Below are positions 1 through 7,305 of a stretch of DNA of 9,583 bases, piece after piece. Made by a program: the position numbers and the translations under genes. Within the stretch, counting starts at the first letter, position 1; each line of letters begins with the position of its first letter. The notes under the pieces were generated by a model. That model ran no database searches and was not told the DNA's origin. It worked only from the letters and a program-made list of their open reading frames with translations. Source of the DNA: Acidobacteriota bacterium (lineage in GTDB: Bacteria; Acidobacteriota; Terriglobia; Bryobacterales; JACQDG01); contig JACQDG010000036.1 in the NCBI GenBank assembly GCA_016201185.1, positions 1 through 9,583 of the forward strand. Direction: 5' to 3'.

Positions 1-35
1 ACCACGCTGAAGATGGCGCTGTTGGCGCCGATGCC
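1..35. repeat. 35-base direct repeat, copy 1 (ADOP N-terminal codons)
   Basis: These 35 bases are identical to 7054-7088 in the same orientation. They encode (minus strand) the GIGANSAIFSVV part of TM1 in two different ADOP genes. Related but diverged copies lie near 4645-4680 and 2435-2470. The repeat reflects paralogy of the permease genes rather than a mobile element. Confidence 0.8.
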
Positions 36-119
36 CAGGGCCAGAGTGAGCGCCGCGACGGCGGTGAATCCCGGATTCTTCAGCAGCAAGCGAAGCGCAT
101 ACCGAAAATCGTAAAGCAT
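1..119 (-). CDS. ADOP-family duplicated permease, N-terminal fragment (cut by window edge)
   Basis: The start of another large permease is visible; the gene continues beyond the left edge. Its 39 full codons begin MLYDFRYALRLLLKNPG and continue into a hydrophobic segment with the family signature LTLALGIGANSAIF (about residues 24-37), the first membrane helix of MacB/FtsX-type permeases. The ATG lies 1 base after the stop of the preceding 1544-residue ORF (TAG-T-ATG). Translation probably restarts at that stop. Only a weak GAG precedes it, and there is no room for a separate promoter in the gap. The N-terminus closely matches those at 4755 and 7172, so this is another member of the same array. 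The family assignment is firm from the N-terminus; whether the rest is intact cannot be seen. No function beyond membrane permease-like protein can be assigned. Confidence 0.85.
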   Translation of the reverse strand, partial: MLYDFRYALRLLLKNPGFTAVAALTLALGIGANSAIFSV

Positions 120-120
120 A

Positions 121-3100
121 CTACTCATATCTCAAAGCTTCCATGGGGTCGGTCCTCGCCGCGCGGCGCGCCGGGACGTAGCAGGCCAGCAGCGCTGCGG
201 CCGCCAGCAGCATAGCCACGCTGCTAAAGGCGGCCAGATCATAAGCGCTGACTCCGAAGACCAGTCCCGAAAGCACCCGGGCCAGGGCCACGGACAGGCC
301 GAGCCCGATGCTCAAGCCGACGGTGGTCAATCCCAGGCCGCGCTTCGCCATTAGCCACAGCACTTCCCGCTCCTGCGCGCCCAGGGCCATGCGCACGCCG
401 ATCTCGTGGGTCCGCTCGGTGACCGAGTAAGCCATCACGCTGTAGACGCCGATGGTCGCGAGCGCCAGCGCCAGCAGCCCGAAGACGCCCATCAGAACGG
501 CCACATAGCGGAGCCCCACCAGGTGATCGTTGATGACCTTCTGCCAGGTCTTCACCTCAAAGACCGGCAGATCCGAGTCCAGCCCGGCAATTTCGGCGCG
601 GGCGGCAGGGATCAGCGTCTTGGGATCCCTAGAAGTCCGCATCACCAGAGAAAAGGCGCGCGGCGGGGCTTGCGTGTAGAGCCGGTAAATCGTGCGCGTA
701 GGCACGCGATCGATTTCCTCGTGGCGGATGTCGCCCACAACGCCCACGATCGTCATCCACGGGCCTTCGGTCGCCGAGGTTATCCAATAATGAAGCCGCA
801 GCCGTTTGCCCAGCGGGTTCTCGTCGGGGAAGTGGCGGCGGGCAAGGCTCTCGCTGATGATCGCTACCTGGAGCGTCTCCTCTCCATCGTGCTCGCTGAA
901 GTCGCGCCCGTCGCGGAGGGGAATGTGCATTGCCCGGAAATAGGCCGGACTAACGGATTGGATGAGGGCGCTGGGAGCTTCTCCCCGCGTCGGCGCCGGA
1001 CGGCCCTCGATAAGAAAGCTCTCGTGGTTGCTGCTTCCTGACATGGGAATGTAGCTAACCAGCCCGGAGGGGCTTGCTTCCGGGATCGTTTCCAGGCGGC
1101 GCAGCAACTGCCGCTGGAACGCGACCCTTTGATGCGGCTGGGGATATTTCGATACGGGCAGCGCGAGGCGCATCGTCTGGACGCCTTGGGGTTCGAGATT
1201 CGGGGCCGGGTCGGCCAGGGCGCCGACGCCCTTCACCATCAATCCTGCGCCCACCAGCAATACCATGGCGGGAATGATCTCGGCGACCACCAGAATGCTG
1301 CGCAGCCCATGCCGCCCGGCGCTCCCGGTGCGCCCGCCCTCTTTCAACCCTTCATTCATGTCGGCCCGGGAGCCGGCCAGCGCGGGCGCCACGCCGGAGA
1401 TGATTCCTCCCAGAAGCGCAATCCCCAGCGTGTAAGCCAGCACGAAGCTGTTGATGCCCATCCGGCGCCAGCCAGGCAGGTAAATTTCCACCTCCGCCGG
1501 CATGCCGCTCCGGATCAGGTCCACGCCCCACGTCGCAATCACAACGCCCAGAACCGCGCCCAGCAGCCCCAGCAACACGCTCTCGGTGAGCAACTGGCGG
1601 AGCAAGCGCCAGCGCCCCGCCCCGAGCGCGGCCCGGACTGCCATCTCCCGGGCCCGCGAAGAGGCGCGGGCAAACTGCAAGTTGGCGACGTTGGCGCAGG
1701 CGATCAGGAGTACGAAACCCACCGCCCCCAGCAGCATGAACGTGTACTGGCTGGTCAAACCACCGGAGATATATTCCCGCAGCAGCACCACGCGAGCGCC
1801 TCGCCGGGAGTGCGTTTCGGGGTACTGCTCGGCCAACCGGCGGCCCAGCGCCGCGAACTCGGCGTTGGCCTGCGCGAGCGTTACACCCGGCTTGAGGCGG
1901 GCCACGGCGTCCAGGTCCCAGGCTCCGCGGGCGCTTCGGTACTGGGCGCTCATGGCCAGGGGGGCCCACAGCTCCGCGGGCGGCGGATAACGGAAATCCC
2001 GTGGCATGATGCCGATCACCTGGTAGGCCATGCTGTTGAGCTCCACGATGGCGCCCAGGGCTTTCGGGTCCGCCCCAAAGCGGCGCTCCCAAAGGCCTTG
2101 GCTCAGCACCACCACGCGATCCCGGCCCGGCTCGTCCTCGCCCGGGAGAAAAGTGCGGCCCAGAGCAGCCTTCTGGCCCAGCGCATCGAAGAACTCTGCC
2201 GACACCTGGAAGCCCTGGACTCGCTCCGGCTCGCCCCCGCCGGTCAAGTTGACGTCCCACCAGTCGGAGACCGAAAGATGCTCGAGGGATTTGTTCAGTT
2301 CGCGGTAATCGATGAAATCGGCCGGTGAGATTTGCCAGTAATACTCCGGTTGCCCCTGCACGCTACCAGAAACCATCACCAGCCGGTCCAGGTCTTTGAG
2401 AAGCAGCGGGCGGAAAAGGAGAACATCCGCGATGCTGAAGATGGCGGAATTGGCCCCGATGCCCCGGGCCAGGGCCAGCACCGCCACGGCGGCGAAGCCG
2501 CGGGTTGCGGGATCCGTCGGCTTGACGCCGTAAAGCAGGCTGGAGAGCAGGCGCGTCAGGGCCATCGCGCCGGCGGCGCCCGCAGCCACTCCCATTGCGG
2601 CCAAAACAGTGCCTCGTCCGACTACCATCTTCACCACGTCGCCGGCCTTGGCGCCCAGGGCCATGCGAATCCCGATCTCGTGGGTGCGCTGGCTGACGGA
2701 GTAAGAAATCACCCCATAAATGCCCACGGAGGCCAGCAGCAGCGCCAGCCCCGAAAACACAGCGAGCAAAATCATGCTGACACGCCGCACCGCAAGCGAC
2801 TCGGACGCTACTTGCTCCATGGTAAGAACGCTCGTGACCGGTTGATCCTTATCCACCGACCAGACAGCGTTGCGAAGGGCGGAGGCGAGCCCCATGGGTT
2901 TCGCCGTGGTGCGTACGGTGAACCAGAGAAACGGCCAGTAGGCCTGATTAAACGGCCTGTAGATCTCGGGCCGCACCTCGCTGGCCAAGCCAAAGTGCCG
3001 GACATCTCCAACCACGCCGACAATCTCGCGCAGTTCGGGATTACCCAAGTCCGCGACGCTGACGCGCTTCCCGATAGGATTTTCCTTCGGGAAGAACTGG

Positions 3101-4755
3101 CGAGCCATGGTCTCGCTGATTACCACAACGTTGGGAGCACCGAGGCGGTCACGGTCGGTGAAGTAGCGGCCCGCGTGCAACGGGATGCCCATGGCTCGAA
3201 AATAGTTGGGGCTGACTACACGGAAGTCTGTAGTGGCTTCGTGCCCTGGCTCCGGAGGCGGCTGGCCCTCAACGGTAAACGTCCGGATAGCATACGCTCC
3301 GCTTAACGGCAAGGTGTTGATCGCCCCGGCATATTCCACCCCCGGCGCCGCTTCCATCTGCTTTACGGCTTGCTCGACGAACGCCGAAGTTTGCTTCGCA
3401 TCGCGATATTTATTGGGCGGCAGCGACACAAGCATCGTTAGCACATGGTCGGGTTGCAATCCGAGGTCGCGGTTCTGGAGCAGCAGGAAACCTTTCACCA
3501 TCAGCCCGGCGCCAATTAGAAGCACCAGCGACAGGCCCACTTCGGAAACCAGCAGCGCGTCGCGGAGCCGGCTCTTCCAGGCGCCCTGCGTGAAGCTTCG
3601 GCCTCCCTCTTTCAGTGACTCGTTCAGCGAGGCAGAAGCCGCGCGCCAGGCCGGCGCCGCGCCGAACACGACCCCCGCGGCCATAGAAACCAGAAGATTG
3701 AAGAGCAGCACCGTTTCATTGATCGGGATCTTGGCCTGCGTGGGAATCGCGGTGTTCAGGATGTTGGCGGGGAAGAGGGCCGGCAGTGCATCCACGCTCC
3801 AGAAAGCCACCAGCAGCCCGACCGCCCCTCCCAGCAGACCCAGCACGATGCCTTCAGTGATGAACTGCCGGAACAGGCGCAGCCGGCCCGCCCCGAGCGC
3901 CGCTCGGACGGCGATCTCCCGCCGCCGCGCCGTCGCGCGCGCCAGCAACAGATTAGCTACATTGGCGCACCCGACGTACAGGTCCTGAATCGGTTCCAGT
4001 CGCACGCCCCAGCCGGTATTGGTTTTCGGATAGAGCGCCGCCAGCCGGCTCGCCAGCGCCTCCATCTCGTGCTGGGCTTGCTGAAGGGTAATGCCAGGTT
4101 TGATGCGTGCTGCCAGCCGCAGGTAGTGGTTCTCGCGGTCGTCAACCCCGCTCTGGAGGCGGGAGATCGGCGTCCACAGATCCGTTGACGCGCTGGGGTG
4201 TCCGAAGCCCGGCGGCATCACCCCGATTACGACGTAATCGTTGCCATTCAGAGTGATGGAGTTCCCAAGGATCCTCTGGTCGGCGCCAAAGCGGCGCTGC
4301 CAGAGTCGGAAGTTCAGGACAACCACATGGTCTTTTCCAGGTTGACCATCTTCCGGCAGAAACGTCCGGCCCAGAAGCGGCTTGGCGCCAAGGACGGAAA
4401 AGAAATTCGAAGAGAACGCGTAGCCAATTAGCGACTCGGGTGCGCCGGAACCAGTAAGGGTATACTGCTCGTCCCAGGAATAGGCGATGTCTTCGAATAC
4501 GCGGTTCTGCTCTTTCCAGTCGGCGTAATTCGCGGGCGAAACGATGTCAGTTTGCTTGCGCGCGAGGTCATACTCCCAGAGCATGACCACGCGGCTCGGA
4601 TCTTTGTAAGGCAGAGGCCGCAGTAGAACCGCGTTCACAACACTGAAGATAGCGGTGTTCGCTCCGATGCCCAGGGCCAGCGTGAGAACGGCCACGGCGG
4701 TGAAGCCGGGGGTTTTCAACAGAGTGCGAAGGCCGTAATGGAGGTCTTGGAGCAT
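121..4755 (-). CDS. Fused double ADOP permease (two permease genes joined in frame, with internal deletions)
   Basis: This ORF of 1544 residues is about twice the family length (neighbour 803). Copy 1 has TM1 (about 17-40), a MacB-like periplasmic domain (45-245), TM3 (300-325), TM4 (348-368), the linker LNESLKEGGRS (377-387), TM5 (399-421), a second periplasmic domain, TM6 (659-685) with HEIGIRMALGA, and TM7 (710-735). At GVKPTDPAT (743-751) it passes directly into RGFAAVAVLALARGIGANS of copy 2, skipping the usual TM8 and RYE terminus. Copy 2 then runs complete to DPMEALRYE. Copy 1 also lacks TM2: the text reads LYVG-CANVANLLLAR at 259-273, where the neighbour has 20 extra hydrophobic residues. 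Copy 2 TM1 carries Arg in LARGIG where paralogs have LALGIG. There is no ATPase domain. The start is 5 bases after the upstream stop, giving the family N-terminus MLQDLHYGLR. The family is firm; function is unknown. It could be a functional fusion, a decaying gene or an assembly error. Confidence 0.85.
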   Translation of the reverse strand: MLQDLHYGLRTLLKTPGFTAVAVLTLALGIGANTAIFSVVNAVLLRPLPYKDPSRVVMLWEYDLARKQTDIVSPANYADWKEQNRVFEDIAYSWDEQYTLTGSGAPESLIGYAFSSNFFSVLGAKPLLGRTFLPEDGQPGKDHVVVLNFRLWQRRFGADQRILGNSITLNGNDYVVIGVMPPGFGHPSASTDLWTPISRLQSGVDDRENHYLRLAARIKPGITLQQAQHEMEALASRLAALYPKTNTGWGVRLEPIQDLYVGCANVANLLLARATARRREIAVRAALGAGRLRLFRQFITEGIVLGLLGGAVGLLVAFWSVDALPALFPANILNTAIPTQAKIPINETVLLFNLLVSMAAGVVFGAAPAWRAASASLNESLKEGGRSFTQGAWKSRLRDALLVSEVGLSLVLLIGAGLMVKGFLLLQNRDLGLQPDHVLTMLVSLPPNKYRDAKQTSAFVEQAVKQMEAAPGVEYAGAINTLPLSGAYAIRTFTVEGQPPPEPGHEATTDFRVVSPNYFRAMGIPLHAGRYFTDRDRLGAPNVVVISETMARQFFPKENPIGKRVSVADLGNPELREIVGVVGDVRHFGLASEVRPEIYRPFNQAYWPFLWFTVRTTAKPMGLASALRNAVWSVDKDQPVTSVLTMEQVASESLAVRRVSMILLAVFSGLALLLASVGIYGVISYSVSQRTHEIGIRMALGAKAGDVVKMVVGRGTVLAAMGVAAGAAGAMALTRLLSSLLYGVKPTDPATRGFAAVAVLALARGIGANSAIFSIADVLLFRPLLLKDLDRLVMVSGSVQGQPEYYWQISPADFIDYRELNKSLEHLSVSDWWDVNLTGGGEPERVQGFQVSAEFFDALGQKAALGRTFLPGEDEPGRDRVVVLSQGLWERRFGADPKALGAIVELNSMAYQVIGIMPRDFRYPPPAELWAPLAMSAQYRSARGAWDLDAVARLKPGVTLAQANAEFAALGRRLAEQYPETHSRRGARVVLLREYISGGLTSQYTFMLLGAVGFVLLIACANVANLQFARASSRAREMAVRAALGAGRWRLLRQLLTESVLLGLLGAVLGVVIATWGVDLIRSGMPAEVEIYLPGWRRMGINSFVLAYTLGIALLGGIISGVAPALAGSRADMNEGLKEGGRTGSAGRHGLRSILVVAEIIPAMVLLVGAGLMVKGVGALADPAPNLEPQGVQTMRLALPVSKYPQPHQRVAFQRQLLRRLETIPEASPSGLVSYIPMSGSSNHESFLIEGRPAPTRGEAPSALIQSVSPAYFRAMHIPLRDGRDFSEHDGEETLQVAIISESLARRHFPDENPLGKRLRLHYWITSATEGPWMTIVGVVGDIRHEEIDRVPTRTIYRLYTQAPPRAFSLVMRTSRDPKTLIPAARAEIAGLDSDLPVFEVKTWQKVINDHLVGLRYVAVLMGVFGLLALALATIGVYSVMAYSVTERTHEIGVRMALGAQEREVLWLMAKRGLGLTTVGLSIGLGLSVALARVLSGLVFGVSAYDLAAFSSVAMLLAAAALLACYVPARRAARTDPMEALRYE
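2500..2505 (-). other. Fusion junction between two ADOP copies
   Basis: The codons for Thr751 and Arg752 mark the approximate join. Upstream sequence is the end of a permease (SSLLYGVKPTDPAT). Downstream sequence is the start of another (RGFAAVAVL then GIGANSAIFS). Against the intact 803-residue neighbour, about 35 C-terminal residues, a stop, a short spacer and about 15 N-terminal residues are missing, roughly 160 bases. The exact breakpoint is uncertain by a few codons, because copies of this family carry similar FAAVA-like stretches both after DPAT and after the N-terminal GF. Confidence 0.75.
3969..3970 (-). other. In-frame deletion removing TM2 of the first ADOP copy
   Basis: Gly262 (GGG) is followed directly by Cys263 (TGC), giving DLYVG-CANVANLLLARATARR. 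The intact paralog at 4761-7172 has EYVVG, then 20 residues (EARRALMVLLGAVAFVLLIA), then CVNVANLLLARATAR. Copy 2 of the same ORF also has the hydrophobic block (MLLGAVGFVLLIACANVANL). About 60 bases are therefore absent here, and frame is kept. What remains of the helix, about ten residues, is too short to cross a membrane. Confidence 0.75.
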
Positions 4756-4760
4756 ATTCT

Positions 4761-7172
4761 TTATTCATACCTCAATGCTGCCATCGGATCTAGCTGCGCG
4801 GCCCGGCGCGCTGGAATGTAGCTGGCGGCCAACACCACGGCCGCGAGAAGCAGCGAGACCAGCGCGAACGTCTGAGGGTCCGTAGCCGTGACGCCGAACA
4901 GCAGGCCGGACATGAATCGAGTGAGCGCGAAAGCGCCCGCCAGGCCCAGCGCGACGCCGGCCCCCGCCAGCGTCATGGCCTGGCCGATCAGCATCCCCAC
5001 CACGTTCCGCCGCCGCGCGCCCAAGGCCATGCGCAGGCCAATCTCGCGGGTGCGCTGCGTGATCCCATAAGCTGTCACCCCATAGATGCCGACCGCCGCC
5101 AGCGCCATGGCGAGGCTAGCGAAAACGCCCAGCAGCAACATATGGAAGCGGCGCTCCCCGACAGAAACGGCCAGCACCTGTTCCATGGTGCGGACCCGAT
5201 AGACGGCGATGTCCTTATCCAGCGCCTGCACTTCGCGGCGAACCATTCCGGCCAGCGTGGCGGCGTTCAGCGTTCCGGAAAAGCGCGCCACCAGGTACAT
5301 CTCGTCGCGTGGGAGCTGCGTATAAGCCACGTACATGTAGGGCAGCGGCTCGAGGTCGAGCCCGTTGCGCACGTCGCCGGCCACCCCCACGATCTCGGGC
5401 ACGAATTCCCCGCCGTAAGCGATCGAAATCCGCTTCCCTAGCGGGTCTTCGTTGGGCCACCAGCGCCGCGCCATGGTTTCGCTGATCACGACGACGCGCG
5501 GCGTCTCTTCCGTATCGCGGTCGGTGATGGTGCGGCCCTTCAACAGCGGAATGCCCATGACGCGGAAGTAATCCGGGCTCACCCACCGCATCTCGGCCGA
5601 GAGAAACTCGCCGGGCAGCAAGGGCGGCCGGCCGGGGATGGAGAAGGTGTTGGCGAAATCCCGCGGGGTCAGCGGAAGGCTGTTGATGGCGGCGGCGGCT
5701 TCGACGCCCGGCAACGTTTTGAGCCGCTCCTGAACCCGGCGGTAGAAGGCAAGAAAGACCGCGCGGTTATCGTAAGGCGGGTCGGCCAGCGCCAGGCGCA
5801 GGGTCAACACATTATCCGGATGGATGCCGGGGTCGACGCCCAGGAGGCGACCGAAGCTTGCCACCAGAAGTCCCGCACCGATCATGAGCACCAGCGACAG
5901 CGCGATCTCGGCCACTACCAGTGAACTGCGCAGGCGGCCGCCCCCCGCGGAGGTCCTGCCGCCTTCCTTGAGGCTCTCATGGACATCGGTCTTCGATGCG
6001 GCGAGCGCCGGGACGATGCCGAACAGTAGGCCCGTCAAAACGGAAACGGCCAGCGTAAAGGCCAGCACCCAGCCGTCCACGCGCACCTCGCTGGCGCGTG
6101 GAATCGTGTCTGGGCCGAGCGCGATCAGGGCATCCGTTCCCCACTGCGCGAGGATTACGCCGAGGATCCCGCCGGCCAGCGACAGCAGAACGCTTTCCGT
6201 AAGCAACTGGCGAACCAGCCGGCGCCGGCCGGCGCCCAAGGCCGAGCGGATGGCGATTTCCCTGGCCCGTGCCGTGGCCCGCGCCAAAAGCAGGTTTGCC
6301 ACGTTGACGCAGGCAATCAACAGAACGAAGGCTACCGCGCCCAGCAGGACCATCAGGGCCCGCCGCGCCTCTCCCACCACGTATTCCTGGAGGGGCACGA
6401 CACTCACCGACGCCGGGGTCAATTCGTCCGGATGGGCCTCTTTGATGTGCAAGGCAATGGACGTCATCTCGTCCCTCGCCTGCTCCACCAATACGTCAGG
6501 CTTCAGGCGGCCGACGACGCTGAGATAGTGCGATCCGCGCCAGTGCATGTCGCGATAAGGAATCTCACGCTCGATAGGCATCCATAGCTCGACGTCTTTG
6601 TCAGGGAACTGAAAGGCCGCCGGCATGACGCCGACCACCGTGTACTTTTCACCGTCCAGCGTGAGCGCCTTGCCGATCAGGTCCGGATCCGCGCCGAAAC
6701 TCCGCTGCCACAGCCTGTAACTCAGGATGACCGCCCGGTTCGCTTCGGGCCGGTCATCCTCGGGGAGAAAGTTGCGGCCGCGGACAGGACTCACGCCGAG
6801 CATTGGGAACAGGCTGGCGGAGACCGCGGCTCCCTGGAGGCGCTCCGCGGCCGCGCTCCGCCCTTCGACGCTGGTGAGCACGTAGCCCCGCCGGGCGGTG
6901 GCGGCGAGATCGACGAAGGCCTTGTTCTGCTCTCGCCAATCGAGGAAATTAGCCGGGCTGGCATTGTCCCGCGCACTGAACTGATTGTGCTCGAACACCA
7001 TCACCAGCCGGCTCGGCTCGTGATAGGCCAGCGGCTTGAGCAGCACGCCGGTCACCACGCTGAAGATGGCGCTGTTGGCGCCGATGCCGAGCGCCAGGGT
7101 AAGAACGGCCACGGCCGTGAAGCCGGAGCTCTTCAGCAGCATGCGAAAGGCGTAGCGCAGGTCCTGGAGCAT
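4761..7172 (-). CDS. ADOP-family duplicated MacB/FtsX-like permease, intact
   Basis: A complete 803-residue membrane protein of the acidobacterial duplicated orphan permease family. It contains two MacB-type units in series. Unit 1 has TM1 (18-40, LTLALGIGANSAIFS), a periplasmic domain (about 45-265), TM2 (272-297), TM3 (320-345) and TM4 (369-391). After the linker VHESLKEGGRT come TM5 (416-440), a second periplasmic domain (with PDYFRVMGIPLLKGR at 533-547 and RVVVISETMARRWWP at 559-573), TM6 (676-700), TM7 (728-755) and TM8 (768-788), ending DPMAALRYE. The loops REIAIRSALGAGRRR and REIGLRMALGARRR match the cytoplasmic coupling region that contacts the ATPase in MacB relatives, yet no ATPase gene lies in the window. 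The chosen ATG at 7172 gives the family N-terminus MLQDLRYAFR. No good Shine-Dalgarno sequence precedes it. The next ORF starts 5 bases after its stop, suggesting coupled translation. Substrate is unknown; export or envelope remodelling is only inferred from MacB kinship. Confidence 0.92.
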   Translation of the reverse strand: MLQDLRYAFRMLLKSSGFTAVAVLTLALGIGANSAIFSVVTGVLLKPLAYHEPSRLVMVFEHNQFSARDNASPANFLDWREQNKAFVDLAATARRGYVLTSVEGRSAAAERLQGAAVSASLFPMLGVSPVRGRNFLPEDDRPEANRAVILSYRLWQRSFGADPDLIGKALTLDGEKYTVVGVMPAAFQFPDKDVELWMPIEREIPYRDMHWRGSHYLSVVGRLKPDVLVEQARDEMTSIALHIKEAHPDELTPASVSVVPLQEYVVGEARRALMVLLGAVAFVLLIACVNVANLLLARATARAREIAIRSALGAGRRRLVRQLLTESVLLSLAGGILGVILAQWGTDALIALGPDTIPRASEVRVDGWVLAFTLAVSVLTGLLFGIVPALAASKTDVHESLKEGGRTSAGGGRLRSSLVVAEIALSLVLMIGAGLLVASFGRLLGVDPGIHPDNVLTLRLALADPPYDNRAVFLAFYRRVQERLKTLPGVEAAAAINSLPLTPRDFANTFSIPGRPPLLPGEFLSAEMRWVSPDYFRVMGIPLLKGRTITDRDTEETPRVVVISETMARRWWPNEDPLGKRISIAYGGEFVPEIVGVAGDVRNGLDLEPLPYMYVAYTQLPRDEMYLVARFSGTLNAATLAGMVRREVQALDKDIAVYRVRTMEQVLAVSVGERRFHMLLLGVFASLAMALAAVGIYGVTAYGITQRTREIGLRMALGARRRNVVGMLIGQAMTLAGAGVALGLAGAFALTRFMSGLLFGVTATDPQTFALVSLLLAAVVLAASYIPARRAAQLDPMAALRYE
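7054..7088. repeat. 35-base direct repeat, copy 2 (ADOP N-terminal codons)
   Basis: Identical to positions 1-35. It lies within the first 40 codons of the intact ADOP gene and encodes GIGANSAIFSVV. Exact identity of this length between paralogous genes makes it a possible substrate for recombination within the array. Confidence 0.8.
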
Positions 7173-7305
7173 TGGAACGGCTAGTGAGCAACCGCTGTGC
7201 CAAGCAGCTACCAGCTAGAAAGAATTGACTTTACGAAATGCAAAAGGTGAGCGGAGGCCGGTCCCTTGTTCGGTTGTGGGAAGGGCAGTCGCAAAAGCGG
7301 ACAGC
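7173..7305. other. Spacer between hutH and the permease array
   Basis: A 133-base gap, the only sizeable non-coding stretch in the window. It contains an AT-richer patch at about 7217-7246 that could hold a promoter for the permease array. The best minus-strand pair, TTGCAT and TTCTAG spaced by 17, matches the -10 consensus poorly. A CCCTT/AAGGG inverted repeat (7263-7267 with 7281-7285, loop 13) has no following U-run, so no terminator is called. I see no ORF or RNA gene here. Confidence 0.5.

Noticed and set aside
1129..2328. Plus-strand ORF of 399 codons opposite the fused ADOP gene
   Set aside because: Composition rich in His/Gln/Arg/Pro, no domain and no ribosome site; a shadow of the permease reading frame. 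The same applies to the plus-strand ORFs at 406-1041, 2332-3306, 3206-3988 and 5824-6528.
121..4755. Whether the 1544-residue ORF is really two adjacent normal genes
   Set aside because: There is no stop codon and no ATG with the MLxDL start pattern near 2500, and the usual C-terminal helix with DPMxALRYE is absent there, so two normal genes are not present as the sequence stands.
4568..4768. Minus-strand ATG at 4768 overlapping the stop of the intact ADOP gene
   Set aside because: It opens a 66-codon frame different from the permease frame. The ATG at 4755 gives the conserved MLQDL N-terminus, so 4768 is not the real start.
7263..7285. Possible terminator hairpin after hutH
   Set aside because: The stem is only 5 base pairs with a 13-base loop and no U-run follows; not enough to call a terminator.
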